Assembly: GCA_934045905.1 (NCBI GenBank)
Contig: OW203768.1
Span: 35,121,060 to 35,185,059 of the forward strand
DNA from: Leuctra nigra
Taxonomy: Eukaryota; Arthropoda; Insecta; Plecoptera; Leuctridae
DNA length: 64,000 bases
Reading direction: 5' to 3'
Made by a program: the position numbers and the translations under genes. Every line of letters begins with the position of its first letter. Positions within the stretch are counted from its first letter, which is position 1. The notes beneath the pieces are model-generated. The model was not told where the DNA came from. It ran no database searches and saw only the letters and a list, made by a program, of their open reading frames with translations. Below are positions 44,891 through 56,009 of the stretch, in pieces.

Positions 44891-45287
44891 TCTCCGCAGC
44901 GAATTTTCCAACTCCTCCATAGTAAGCAAATCAACTTTTGCTGCTAAGAAATCATGCGCAGATTTTGCTTCTGGGTCGTACCATAGTCAATGTTGAACCC
45001 ATTCCCTTTCCGTTGTGACATTTATTTGGGCTGTGTCCCTTTCCTTCCTGTTAAGGTGTTTCAGCAACTTATATGCAACCGTTTGTCTCCCATGGACGTC
45101 ATCCTCGATGTTACTTATAAATCTGTCCCATGATTCTGCATGCGCACTCCTCACTATATAAACTCTTAGCCTTATTTCTCTTGATGTTGTAAATCTCTCT
45201 CGTTCTTTCTGTCGGATTCTGGGTCAATATCCTAAATGCCTTCTGCTTTTCTGTAATTGCTTCCTTTATCTCGTCGTTCTAAATTTT
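44891..45287 (-). pseudogene. LINE-3 linker region between endonuclease and RT, decayed
   Basis: On the minus strand two frames alternate. One has DEIKEAITEKQKAFRILTQN followed by REIYNIKRNKAKSLYS, the other WDRFISNIEDDVHGRQTVAY followed by KLLKHLNRKERDTAQI. Such blocks precede the RT in RTE-like proteins. Similarity stops near 45287, taken as the 5' truncation point. Confidence 0.65.
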
Positions 45288-46472
45288 TTCACTCATAAAA
45301 ATCAAATTCAAATCTCATTGGATATTTTGGCGGGAAAAACGGCAGGCAAAGAGAATCAGGATTGTGATGTCATTTCCAAGTCTCCAACAATGTGTTACCA
45401 TGGCGATTCCTTTGTTTCCATGGCAATATAGCAGATTGTGATGTCATTGTCAATTTTCCTGTTTTGAAATTGTAAGAAACTTTGTTAATTAATTCCTTGA
45501 AAACTATTCATCTCACAGCAAAAATAATACTACATGTTCAGCAACATCTCAACTTTCATAAAATAAATCTAATTTTAAGGAGACTTCTCTAATATCGTCA
45601 CAAGTTTCCAACAATTCGAATCTTACTCAATATGTGAACTTTATTTACTTATGTTGTTGGGGCTGAAGATCCCCAAAACATATTTTCATTGAAAATATAA
45701 TGACGTATTACTTTTTCCGTCCAATCACTATAAGTAAAAAAAGAGAAAATTAATGTCTTTACATACTACCTTGCAACTTCCACATTTTATTTTGCATGGG
45801 ATTGTAGGCATGAGATGATTATCAACAAATACACAAAAAGTCATAAAGATGCTGATCAGCTTTTTAATACAATATTTGCCAAAAACTGAGATCATATAGA
45901 CATTTTACGTTTGTCTAACCTTGCGTCGTGTCAAATAGTTTGTGTTAATATTTTCTAGATCGATTGAAGACTTTCAAATCTACTTCAAAAATATATTTTT
46001 AGTCTGCAATAATTAGTTTGTGTGGTTGAATAGGTATGAGGTAAAAGGAAATATACGTAAAGAATGAAAATGGGGTCACAATCTATAACTTTAAAATTCG
46101 CGAAACAGATTCTAGCAGAATTGGGAATATTGATGTTAATGTTGTAGAATAGGGCATCTGGGGGTCCAAAATAAAATAAATAAAATAAAATACTAAAATA
46201 ACGCACTAAAATATGAAGCGGCGGCTGCACTCTGAGTTTATTTCTGAAATAATACCTCGAAATTGCTGTAATAACTTCTGAAATATTACTGCAAATTGCA
46301 ACATTTAAATAGAATGTTTAGTTTGTTATTGTGACAATAATCCAGCGAGCGTCTTTACTTGAACTCATGGCTCGAATCTCTCATTTGTTTTTGTCGGTCG
46401 TCTGTGATTTCCGCATCTAATGCCAAACGAAGTCACGGATCAGGCTAATTTTTTCACAAAACTTATATTAAG
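45288..46472. other. AT-rich DNA, no gene recognised
   Basis: No protein-like ORF, RNA gene or recognised element. Small inverted words occur but none is long enough to call. Confidence 0.5.
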
Positions 46473-47128
46473 GCTAAACCAAAGATAAATAAAGCAGGAA
46501 GATGTTTCATGTAATGTTAAAATCTGTCTGTGAGAATTTGCGAAAAAAATCAAAGTCCCATGTCTAAAAATAAATCTTACCAATAGATGTCTCTGATTCA
46601 TATATGTCTGTCTCTCTCCCACTCATGTTATTGGACTATCAAAACCCTCAAATACAATGTTGCAATGTCTATCTAATACAATTCACAGTTTACCTTGAAA
46701 TAGTCCAAGCTGGTTCTGAAGTTGCTTCAAGTTCCATGGCTCTGGTAAATGTCATTTACTGATTAAATGTAACTTTTCATTTACCCAATTTTGAGCTGAA
46801 TAAAATGCAATTGATCTCATGTCCTTTCGTTATGTATTGAGAGAGAAATTTAATAAAACTTAAGTTTACATTGCAAAGAAACTTTTGTTTGCTATTTTTA
46901 ATTTTAGCAGGCCATGCAATATTTCACCCACATGCAGTGAAGAAAATGCTGGTAGAGTGTAGTTAAAAACAGTCCATGCATCTTGAAATCTTGAAATACA
47001 GTGCTGCCAGAATGATCCACAAACACAGAGACATCTAGCGGTGAGGGTTATTATGAGACATGGGACTCTTATTTTTTCGCAAATTCTCACAGACAGATTT
47101 TAACATAATAGTAGGGGAGCAAATGTAA

Positions 47129-48539
47129 TTCCGCTCGATTGGAGTGCCGAAATTGATTTTTTCATAATTATCGATTGTTTACATCATTCTTAATATTACC
47201 TGACGTGCCTTCAATTTTTTTGGTGGCCATCTTAGAAAATATGGCGGAAAACGTAAATTTTACAAATTATTTAACTGTTGGTAGAGGAAAGGTTGAAAAA
47301 TTATGAAATAATTCCCTAACACTAACTCAAATATGGGGACTTGAAAAAAAAATACGCCGTGAACGAATTTTATTTTTTTCATTGTTGGAATTGACCAATC
47401 ACATTTCTGTGTTTTTTTGCTCTCAATTTATTACGAACGAGTGGACTTAGACTAAAATATGAGGAATTAAAATTTGTAGACAATTTCATTGTGAACAATA
47501 TGCTTTTTTAAAAATTTCCCTGCGACCAATAGTTTTAATTTTAGAGCAATTATTGTGCGACCTTCCGAGTTAAGTCATCACCTCAGTAGATGCCATGGCC
47601 CCATACACGGTCAATAGTCCAGAGTCTAAGCTGCAAAAAGGGGCCTAACCCGCACCTCTGTAACGTATGAAAAGTTCTCCGAAATTTGATTAGGGTGGGT
47701 GGGCCAAAATGCCAAATTTGTCAAAAAGTCATTGTTGTCATTATCAAATAATCAAATCATATCAACCTAGTCAAGTAGCATATCAAATGAAAGCTTATCT
47801 TTAGAACAATTATTAAAAATATATATCACCATTGTTAAGTTGATACAGAGGTCAAAAGGGGTCAAAAAGTAGTCAAAATCACATTTTTTAAGTATTCCAG
47901 GAAAATGCGGTATCTTCGTCCCTAATAAAGATCATAACAAACTTTTTTATATTTATCGATCCGATATGAATCTGATTATAACATATTAAAAGTTATCCAA
48001 AATTTTTCTTTGAACATGAATGGGCTAATGAATCTGTCATATAGTTTATAAGGGCAGTTTTTATTTTGAGTGCAAAATCTAAGATTATACCAATTTCCTA
48101 GCCACTAGGTACTTATAACTAAAGGTTTTTTGGTGTGAAACGATACAGAACAATGCTGTCTAAAACATATCAAAAGTTCTCCAACTTTTGATTAGGGTGG
48201 TTGGGCCAAATTTCAAAATTTTGATAAAACTCATTGTTGTCATTTTCAAATTATATCAACCTAGTCGAGTAGCATATCAAATGAGAGCTTATGATTAGTA
48301 CAACAAATTAAAATAAATATGACCATTTAAAAGGTCATACAAAGGTCATGAGAGGCCAAAACATGGTAAAATTTCCCATTTTTAAGCGTCCAAGAACAAT
48401 TGACATTATGTCATCGTTAATAAAAGCAATATTTTTTATGTTTTACATTGATTTTTTAAATATGATAATGATGTCCTTTGATTTGTGTTTTATATTACCA
48501 ATTTTTGTAACTTTATTGTAATTGTAATAAACCATACGA

Positions 48540-48594
<55 letters not shown>

Positions 48595-50169
48595 GTAAAT
48601 AATATACTATTTGACACCAATTAACCCAAAATTAAATAGTTTATAACATATAATAAATTCGCCAAAATTCTAAATCCGTCAATGAGCCAATTAATTTTTT
48701 ATTCAATTTCAAAATTGTGACATTTGTAGTGAAGAAAAATCTAGCGAATAGTATAAAATGACGGATAATCGTCATTTTATGTATCAACTTGACAATGGTG
48801 ATATATATTTTTAATAATTGTTCTAAAGATAAGCTTCATTTTATATGCTACTCGACTAGGTTGATATGATTTGATTATTGGATAATGACAACAATAAATG
48901 ACTATAAATGTCTATTAATCACTATAAATGTCACAATTTTGAAATTGAATAAAAAATTAATTGGCACATCCACGGATATAGAATTTTGGCGAATTTTTTA
49001 TATGTTATAAACTATTTAATTTTGGGTTAATTGGTGTCAAATAGTATATTATTTACTTTTATTAACGATGACATTATGTCAATTGTCCTTGGACGCTTAA
49101 AAATGGGAAATTTTACCATGTTTTGGCCTCTCATGACCTTTGTACGACCTTTTTAATGGTCACATTTATTTTAATTTGTTGTACTAATCATAAGCTTTCA
49201 TTTGATATGCTACTCGACTAGGTTGATATAATTTGAAAATGACAACAATGAGTTTATCAAAATTTTGAAATCTGGCCCAACCACCCTAATCAAAATTTGG
49301 AGAACTTTTGATATGTTATAATCAGATTCATATCGGATCGATAAATATAAAAAAGTTTGTTATGATCTTTATTAGGGACGAAGATACCGCATTTTCCTGG
49401 AATACTTGAAAAATGTGATTTTGACTACTTTTTGACCCCTTTTGACCTCTGTATCAACTATACAATGGTGATATATATTTTTAATAATTGTTCTAAAGAT
49501 AAGCTTTCATTTGATATGCTACTCGACTAGGTTGATATGATTTGATTATTTGATAATGACAACAATGACTTTTTGACAAATTTGGCATTTTGGCCCACCC
49601 ACCCTAATCTAATCTCGGAGAACTTTTCATACGTTACAGAGGTGCGGGTTAGGCCCCTTTTTGCAGCTTAGACTCTGGACTATTGACCGTGTATGGGGCC
49701 ATGGCATCTACTGAGGTGATGACTTAACTCGGAAGGTCGCACAATAATTGCTCTAAACTGAAAACTGTTGGTCGCAGGAAAATTTTGTAAAATGCATATT
49801 GTTCACAATGAAATTGCCTACAATTTTTAATTCCACATATTTTAGTGTAAGTCCACGCGTTTCGTAATAAATTGAGAGCAAAAAAACACAGAAACGTGAT
49901 TGGTCAATTCCAACCATAAAAAAATAAAAATTCGTTCACGGCGTATTTTTTTTTCAAGTCCCCATATTTGAGTTAGTTTTAGTGAATTATTTCATAATTT
50001 TTCAACCTTTCCTCTACCAACAGTTAAATAATTTGTAAAATTTACGTTTTCCGCCATATTTTCCAAGATGGCCACCAAAAAAATTGAAGGCACGTCAGGT
50101 AATATTAAGAATGATGTAAACAATCGATAATTATGAAAAAATCAATTTCGGCACTCCAATCGAGCGGAA
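47129..50169. repeat. 3-kb near-perfect palindrome FB2
   Basis: The left arm from 47129 (TTCCGCTCGATTGGAGTG) is mirrored by the right arm ending at 50169. The outer 480 bp of each arm are unique to FB2 (they include CGACCTTCCGAGTTAAGTC). The inner part, starting at the complement of TAGTCCAGAGTCTAAG, is homologous to FB1. The symmetry centre is near 48765, where AAAATGACG-GATAAT-CGTCATTTT forms a tight hairpin. 48790-48940 duplicates a piece of the arm (GTATCAACTTGACAATGG through CTACTCGACTAGGTTGATAT), disturbing perfect symmetry. Confidence 0.85.
48433..48597 (+). mobile_element. Short retroposon insertion with (AAT)n tail in FB2 left arm
   Basis: About 165 bp present in the left arm is absent from the mirrored position of the right arm (near 49050). 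The insertion ends GTAATTGTAATAAACC, then (AAT)n at 48541-48592. It is flanked by AATAAAAG on both sides, a target-site duplication partly merged with the tail. This is the 3' end of a LINE or a SINE, heavily 5'-truncated. A TAA-type tail is known from the I group, but the clade cannot be decided. Confidence 0.7.
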
Positions 50170-50240
50170 AGCATTTTTTCTACATTTGAACCTGCACTAT
50201 AACATGAAACATCTTCTTGCTTTAATTATCTTTGGCTAAA

Positions 50241-50769
50241 CCATCGTTTTGAATGACTATATTCATGAGATGAATTAATTCAGAAAACGCATGTTTATAC
50301 TTTAAATCATAGTTTTATAATATATTATGTGAATAATAATACGATATGAGATAATAAAAAATTGTATAACAAAGTTTTCGTTAAATATTTTTGTTATGAA
50401 TACAGCAGTGGTTTTGACTACGCAGTTGCCCCATGTTAAATGGCCATATGTAAAGATTTTCAGACATTCAAATGCCATTATCTCAGAAATTAAGGCGGTG
50501 ACAAGAGTATTTTAAGTTTTCAATGCATTCAATATTGGTTGAAGAATATATCAACAGTTTTCTGTTGAAATTGTTGGTGAGGATAAAAAATAAATTAGAA
50601 TAATGTTGGAAATTAATTCGTTCCCCCATAAGAGCAATGTAAAAATCTCAAACTTTGAAAACGTTTTACATAAAAATTAGGTCGGTAAGGTATACATTTT
50701 TTGATCTTATATTGTAGATATTACTATTGGGAACAAAATAAAATGGTTTGGATTTTTTTTTTGGTTAAT
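50241..50769. other. AT-rich DNA, no gene recognised
   Basis: No coding ORF or repeat family identified. Confidence 0.5.
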
Positions 50770-51268
50770 GAGATATCGCTGGTTAGTGCGCACTTACTTT
50801 TCGAGTTATTCGTGAAAAACCGTGGGCTGTGCAGCACTCGAAAAGTAAGCACTCGAACTCGAAAAGTAAGTGCGCACTAATTATGGGAATGGGGGGGGGA
50901 TCGAACGCACTAATTGTGCACTAAAACATGGCGTGCTGAAAACTTTGAAAATATTAATGGGCGGTGCTGCACCGCCCACGGTTATTCACGAATAACTCGA
51001 AAAGTAAGTGCGCACTAATTATGGGAATGGGGGGATCGAACGCACTAATTGTGCACTAATTGCCTGCGGGGGTTTTAAAATTAGTGCGTCAATGGGCGGT
51101 GCTGCGTGAAGTTGGCACCGCCCATAGTAAAGTGCGTTTTTCTCGGAAACGGATGACGCACTAATTATAAAATTAGTGCCGATCGAACGCACTAATTGTG
51201 CACTAATTCATCCCACACATGAGATAATTAGTGCGTTAATGGGCGGTGCTAACTTCACGGACCTACGA
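50770..51268. repeat. Mosaic of short repeated modules (GTGCGCACTAATT / GGGCGGTGCTG)
   Basis: Several words recur in direct and inverted orientation within 500 bp: CTCGAAAAGTAAGTGCGCAC (near 50860 and 50997), CGAACGCACTAATTGTGCAC (three times: about 50903, 51037 and 51184), and AATGGGCGGTGCT (about 50957, 51091 and 51238). Each stretch ends in GCACCGCCCA-type complements that could pair with them. The order module-palindrome-module suggests repeated rounds of local duplication of a small hairpin element. A related CGCACTAATT pair occurs at 36.52 kb. No gene is present. Confidence 0.65.
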
Positions 51269-52786
51269 GCATCTCATTCCCAGCATCCGCACTGTATCAT
51301 GTCTTCATCATCAACATCATCTCAATATTTTCAATATTTTTCAATATACATTTCAATATACATTTCAATATACAAAATTTTCAATATACACGATCAATAT
51401 TTTAGTTGCATGCAGCTGATGTTATTTGTACCTCGAGAGAAAGCAATAATCTACATAAAATAGTTCCTCTTCTTGGCATATTTATTGATTTTAACAGATT
51501 TATGTGGCCACAAGTCATTAAAACGCAACAAGCTCAATCTTTAAAATTTGCTTCCTCCTAAATTTGTATAATCACACATTTGACACGGAATTTGCAGCAG
51601 CGAAAATTCTATTTTCTTTTTGGAATTCTTTTTTGTCACGCTAATTTTGTCTATTTTTCTGGCACTATCTCCATTTCACCCAATCAATAGAGGAGCAAAG
51701 AAAATCCAGTGTCATCTTGCAGCAGTGACTTTTATAAGCTTTCAGAATATACCCTCGGTTTTTAGAAAATATAGCTGCAAAGTCTTGAAGAAATCAATTA
51801 AAATATCGATCTGCATTTAAGATAGACAAGTTTCAACATAAAACTTCGTTTATCTCAGTTTCATCCGAATGTGACTTATAGCGTTCTTCCCCTGTAAATT
51901 TCTTAGATTTTATCTCTGTTCTTCGACTTCTCTGAACCCTCGCGACGCAACATCAACTAAGACTGTATTTTTATCAAGTAACATTGTGTACACGGTTAAT
52001 TAGTTAATCTTATCTCGTCTAAACAAGCTGCGCTGTCTTGAATGTGATGAGGTTTCAACAGTAAAAGCCAAACACGCTCGACTGAGTTTATGAGCCACCT
52101 GGAAACAATGGCGGGGCGTTGAAGATGCTTGTCGGAGAATAATCTCGGCATAATCAACTATACAAGTCGAACTTTGTTGCGAAACAATTACGTGCGAGGT
52201 TTTAGTTCATAACATGAGGGTTTAGTAAGTGGAAAGAGCAACTTAAATGCAGAACCATTGAAATTATGAACAAGTCAAAATCTCACTAATTTTATTTATA
52301 CTTTTGTTTCTGAGTTCCATATGCTCGTCATAATTTTGTATTGAAATTTAAATGCAAAATCTGTTATATTACAAAGCTTTGAAAGAGAATAATTTTCTTT
52401 TGAACGTGGTGTGCTGAAAAGCTGGAGAAATAATAACAATATTATAGAATTACATGGCTAACTCAGAAATGTTTGTTTTTATAGTAGGTTTGCATTTTGC
52501 TTGTCGTATTTACGTTTGAAAGCCTTCATGTTGTCAAAATTCCACTTTGATGTTCGGTAAATCTGAATGGTTGAGCTCTTTTGCTTCTGGGTTTTACTTT
52601 TTAGACAACTTTAAAGCATGTGTATGTTTATTTAGTAGAGTTTAAAATTTTATTTTTCTGCACCTAGGCTAATGGCGATGGATTAATGATGATAAGATTA
52701 TGTCGGAGAATAGGTTATGATGAAAAATGTTAGTAAATCTTCACAGCTTTTGCCACTAGACTGAGGAAATTAAAAAAATCACTCAG
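51269..52786. other. AT-rich DNA with short TTCAATATACAT repeat
   Basis: At about 51327-51395 a TTCAATATACAT-like 11-12 bp unit repeats four to five times. The remainder, including 66-95 codon ORFs, has no recognisable coding or repeat character. Confidence 0.5.
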
Positions 52787-52816
52787 TCTGGGAGGACGGG
52801 TGCGAGAATCGAACCC
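52787..52816 (-). repeat. tRNA-like 3' half fragment (minus strand)
   Basis: On the minus strand GGTTCGATTCT (52815-52805) resembles a polymerase III B box and is followed by CGCACCCGTCCTCCCAG. There is no matching 5' half, so this is a SINE or pseudo-tRNA scrap abutting MITE-C copy 3. Confidence 0.35.
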
Positions 52817-52952
52817 TTGGGACCCTATTCTTAACTTTAAAGATTCATGATTCGGCCCGAATTCGTTTCAAGGCCATAGGATAACTATGTACTGGCCAAA
52901 TATAGGATTCTGGACAATTCAGGAATCTTAAAGTTATAGAATACGCCCCCTG
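52817..52952. mobile_element. MITE-C copy 3
   Basis: Begins GGGACCCTATTCTTAACTTT and ends TTATAGAATACGCCCCC, whose complement matches the family start. The interior holds CGGCCCGAATTCGTTTCAAG, which copy 4 carries in inverted orientation. Confidence 0.55.
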
Positions 52953-52971
52953 GATCACCGGAGTGCAAGTC

Positions 52972-53101
52972 CAGGGGCCCTATTCTATATCTTTAAATAT
53001 CCGGATTTTGCCAGAATCAGGTTCGGTGCAATGTTCATCTATATGACCTTGAAACGAATTCGGGCCGATTCCGGGATTGTAAAGTTACGGAATAGATGCC
53101 C
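52972..53101. mobile_element. MITE-C copy 4
   Basis: Starts CAGGGGCCCTATTCTATATC and ends AAGTTACGGAATAGATGCCC. It contains CTTGAAACGAATTCGGGCCG, the complement of the interior of copy 3. The two copies, 20 bp apart, therefore lie in opposite orientation, and the pair could itself fold into a hairpin. Confidence 0.6.
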
Positions 53102-54169
53102 AAAGCGTTACTGCCTTGACAAACTTGCTCCGGGGAAGAATTATCATCTCAAGTTTGAAATGCCCCGTGGACATAGTTTCATCCGCGATGATTTGTCTTG
53201 AGAAGTGACGTTGACGTTCTGGCGGGTTGCCAAGTTGCAGTGGAAGTGGGTTTACGATGGCGATTACCGACGTCTTAAACATCAAATCATCAATCATCTT
53301 ACTTCAATCCGGCGATGGGTAATGAACTCGAACAAGAGGAAGAGGAAGGGAGTTTTAAGGAGGAAAATTGACGTTTTCATAACAAGTATGGAGCGATCGA
53401 TTCTTGAGCGCGCAGGAGTTATAGGAGGTTAAGATGACTGAAAACTTCAAGTTTTACTTTTATAAGTACCTATTAGTGCTCAATCTTTTATAAAAACTAA
53501 TATATTAAATTATAAATTATGCTCCTGAGTCTGGTTTACAAATGTCTAAAATCTATCTTCTTACCTACTTCTAAATTTTAAACAGTTGATCAGGACTATT
53601 TGCCATGGCAACAAACTAACTGACATTCCTTGAATGACTATACTATTGAACATAGCATTGAAAAATTGTCCCTATAAATAATTTTACTTTTCAATTAACT
53701 TTAGTAGATGACGATACAATACAATATTTCCTCATTTACTAAATTTCCTCATGTAATGATATTTCAAAATAATTCCTGAATGAAATAGAATAAATGAAAG
53801 TTTATTATAGTCATAGAGGTGTAGTGAAGACAAAACGAATAACTGTATTTACAGTTGAAAATCATTTTTACCAATTTATTGAAAAGCAAATACCTTATCA
53901 ATTAATTATAAAATCTATTTGCCCGTTATATTTGCTCATTCTGTTGACCGAAAGCCAATTAAATTTTCTATCATTCGGATTCAACCGCGAACAGAATTCA
54001 AGAGCAATCTATAGATCCAAAAAGAAATGAGCCAATTAAAAATGTCTATAGAGCTTTACTTACTTTGGCATATTACGCACGATTTCTGAAAAATTTATGT
54101 GTTTTACTGCAATTTGGACATCGACGATCGAACAATTTGTGTCTCGAAAAATGACTTTATTTTTGTAAA
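53102..54169. other. AT-rich DNA, no gene recognised
   Basis: 53205-53432 has a 75-codon ORF with somewhat higher GC but no recognisable motif. I would not call it a gene on sequence alone. Confidence 0.45.
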
Positions 54170-54935
54170 CTAAGAAAACGCTCAGTGTAACGCGTTGATG
54201 AACGAGCACGGATACGTGCAAATACTTGAACCGGAAATGCGTACACAACACACAGAAAACATAAATACATCCATATTACATTGAATTATGATCCACTTGA
54301 TCAACTTAAAAGAACTAACTTACTTAACTTAAATGCTTTTCATTGAAACTTGAAAAAAGCATCTAAGCACCCTAGTATACATATAGCAAATCAGGTTCAA
54401 TTCAATTGGCACTGGAAAACATCAATTTCGATACTTCATTACTGACAGATATTAAAAATATCAATAAGTGCATACGTTCTTAACTGATTGGGATGATAAT
54501 TTGTAAAATAAGATACAATGTTGGTCTTAATGAGCATGCAAAATATGAGTTTGCTCAGATTTATCGAAGACCATTTTCATTTTTCAGCCTATCAGGAGAT
54601 TTTTTTAAATCACAGCATACTTTATTAATAAAGCACCTTTCCAAACATTTTATGGAGTAGGATAATTGCTAAACAATATTATAAATATTTAAATTTATTT
54701 AATTTATTTATTATATATTTAAATTTAGTTTACTTAAATTTTAACCAATCAATGGATTTCAAAAAAAATTAGGGTCAGCAAACAGAAAAGATTGTCGCTA
54801 CATGTGTGCAAAATTTCAGCTCGATTGAAGAAAAACTGTGACCTGTACAGCCTCACCCAACAGAAAAAAAACAAAAAACAAAACAGAGGTCCGTGCCAAA
54901 AGAGCCAAAAGGAGCCGCTCGCTTCGCTCGCTCAA
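54170..54935 (-). mobile_element. Hel-A copy, minus strand
   Basis: The 3' end (CTAAGAAAACGCTCAGTG, then GCGTTGATGAACGAGCAC) shows a one-base change in the terminal CTAG and in the inner GAGCGAGC. The 5' end is the complement of TTGAGCGAGCGAAGCGAGCG, ending at 54935 and preceded by host A in element orientation. About 766 bp. 54655-54730 is a local AT-rich expansion (ATTTAAATTTA-like). Confidence 0.7.
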
Positions 54936-55149
54936 TTGTAAAGTGTAAAACACGTTTTATTAATTTCATGAATGAATGGATGTATAATGTAATGGATTTA
55001 TGGAGTGATAAATGAATGGAAGTTTCGTTGTTTAAGTCACTTGTTATATTATGTCCCCCGCCCCTCTCCCACGGCTGCCATCTTAGGGGTTTTGGCCAAT
55101 GATCCACTGCGATATGCCTGCGAGCATAGGCTCATGTGTAAGAACAGGT

Positions 55150-55390
55150 CCAGAACAGGTTAGTAGTGAGGCCCAGACAAAGATCAGTCAGGGTCGACCT
55201 ACCCTTGCCCTCCCTTGAACTAGCGGTCCCCTCGAGACGGATTTTCCCGCATGGACTTCCTACAAATAAGTGCCGGACTCTCCCGGACCGGGTCCCACCT
55301 GGCCTTCCTATAAGTGTCGAACTCGCCCGGACCGGATCCCATCTGGCCTTCCTACAAGTGTCGAACTCGCCCGGACCGGTGTCCCTCATC
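55150..55390 (+). repeat. GC-rich 44-47 bp tandem repeat, three copies
   Basis: Copies begin CTTCCTACAAATAAGTGCC (55256), CTTCCTATAAGTGTCGAAC (near 55303) and CTTCCTACAAGTGTCGAAC (near 55347), each followed by CGCCCGGACCGG or CTCCCGGACCGG and TCCCAYCTGGC. The patch is far more GC-rich than its surroundings. Both strands have ORFs of 83-86 codons with a repeated peptide, but nothing identifies a protein. Copies 2 and 3 are nearly identical, so duplication is recent. Confidence 0.65.
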
Positions 55391-55675
55391 ATCTCAGTGT
55401 ATGAATCAACAAAATAAAAATAAAAACGTTGTGTGCGAAAAATGATCTAGTTGTCGACTCGCCATTCAACAATATTAATCCATTGTAAAACAAAGAATAT
55501 AACGAAACCTTCATACCATCAATACAACGAGACTGTATTTATTTTCCTATGTATATTATTAGGTAGATAATCGAGCGTTTCCTCACAATCCAATTCGACT
55601 GATTATTACAGCAATCTGAAGTAAATCTTACGAGGACTTGTATGTCCTGATTTTTGCGTCATAAATCCGTATTAA
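55391..55675. other. AT-rich DNA, nothing recognised
   Basis: No coding ORF, repeat or RNA signature seen between the GC-rich tandem repeat and the MITE at 55.68 kb. Confidence 0.45.
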
Positions 55676-55880
55676 AAGGCCGATTTTTACGGTCACATTT
55701 ATTGAACAACTTCTGTGTCACAGTCTTTGGCACAGTCTTTGTCACACTTCTTGAATGGAAATTAGAACATGTTTTAAGTTCTGTGACAGAAAGTAGCGTC
55801 GTGTAAATACACAATTGTATGAAAAATGGAAATGTGACACAGAAGTTGTACAAGAAATTGCACCGTGTAAATGGGGCTTA
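55676..55880. mobile_element. MITE with about 45-bp terminal inverted repeats
   Basis: The left end AAGGCCGATTTTTACGGTCA continues to ACAACTTCTGTGTCACA (55702-55720). The complement of the right end (AGCCCCATTTACACGGTGCA, then ACAACTTCTGTGTCACATT) matches it as an imperfect inverted repeat. TTAA occurs immediately at or next to both ends (55672-55675 and 55878-55881), hinting at piggyBac-type target choice, although the ends do not start with the classical CCC. No coding content. Confidence 0.6.
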
Positions 55881-56009
55881 AGTCTTGAGGATGTAACAGA
55901 GGTATTTTACTTAGTTGTGTGAATTGAATTTTATGCAAGAGGATGATTTTCTATTTTATTAATCTGCAGACAAAACTCAAATTAACGCTTCGAAGGACCG
56001 TTATAATTT

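Larger units (their letters stand above)
42375..45287 (-). mobile_element. LINE-3 of this window: RTE-type non-LTR retrotransposon, minus strand, interrupted by Hel-A
   Basis: Read on the minus strand, degraded pre-RT sequence begins near 45287 and the RT runs 44890-43963. A Hel-A insertion then occupies 42957-43962, after which the element resumes with its C-terminal domain (42956-42556). The 3' end is a short UTR closing in CCTGGATAGAAGAAGAAG, whose (GAA)n tail fills 42375-42509. A short-unit microsatellite tail and a protein ending GRPRKRW are typical of insect RTE-like LINEs. Several frameshifts and a stop mark it as dead. Confidence 0.85.
46473..50240. mobile_element. Fold-back element FB2 complex with nested inverted repeats
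   Basis: An outer inverted repeat pair (46482-46516 and about 50192-50228, with CAAAGATAAWTAAAGCARGA and AGATGTTTCATGT) brackets two structures. The first is a smaller hairpin pair, 46514-46567 and 47053-47105, about 53 bp and almost identical. The second is the main palindrome at 47129-50169. The nesting suggests either one elaborate fold-back element or an insertion of one fold-back into another. No protein-coding ORF is visible, so it would be non-autonomous. Confidence 0.6.

Noticed and set aside
53205..53432. 75-codon ORF as a small gene
   Set aside because: No motif, no conserved neighbour and ordinary length for chance ORFs in this window.
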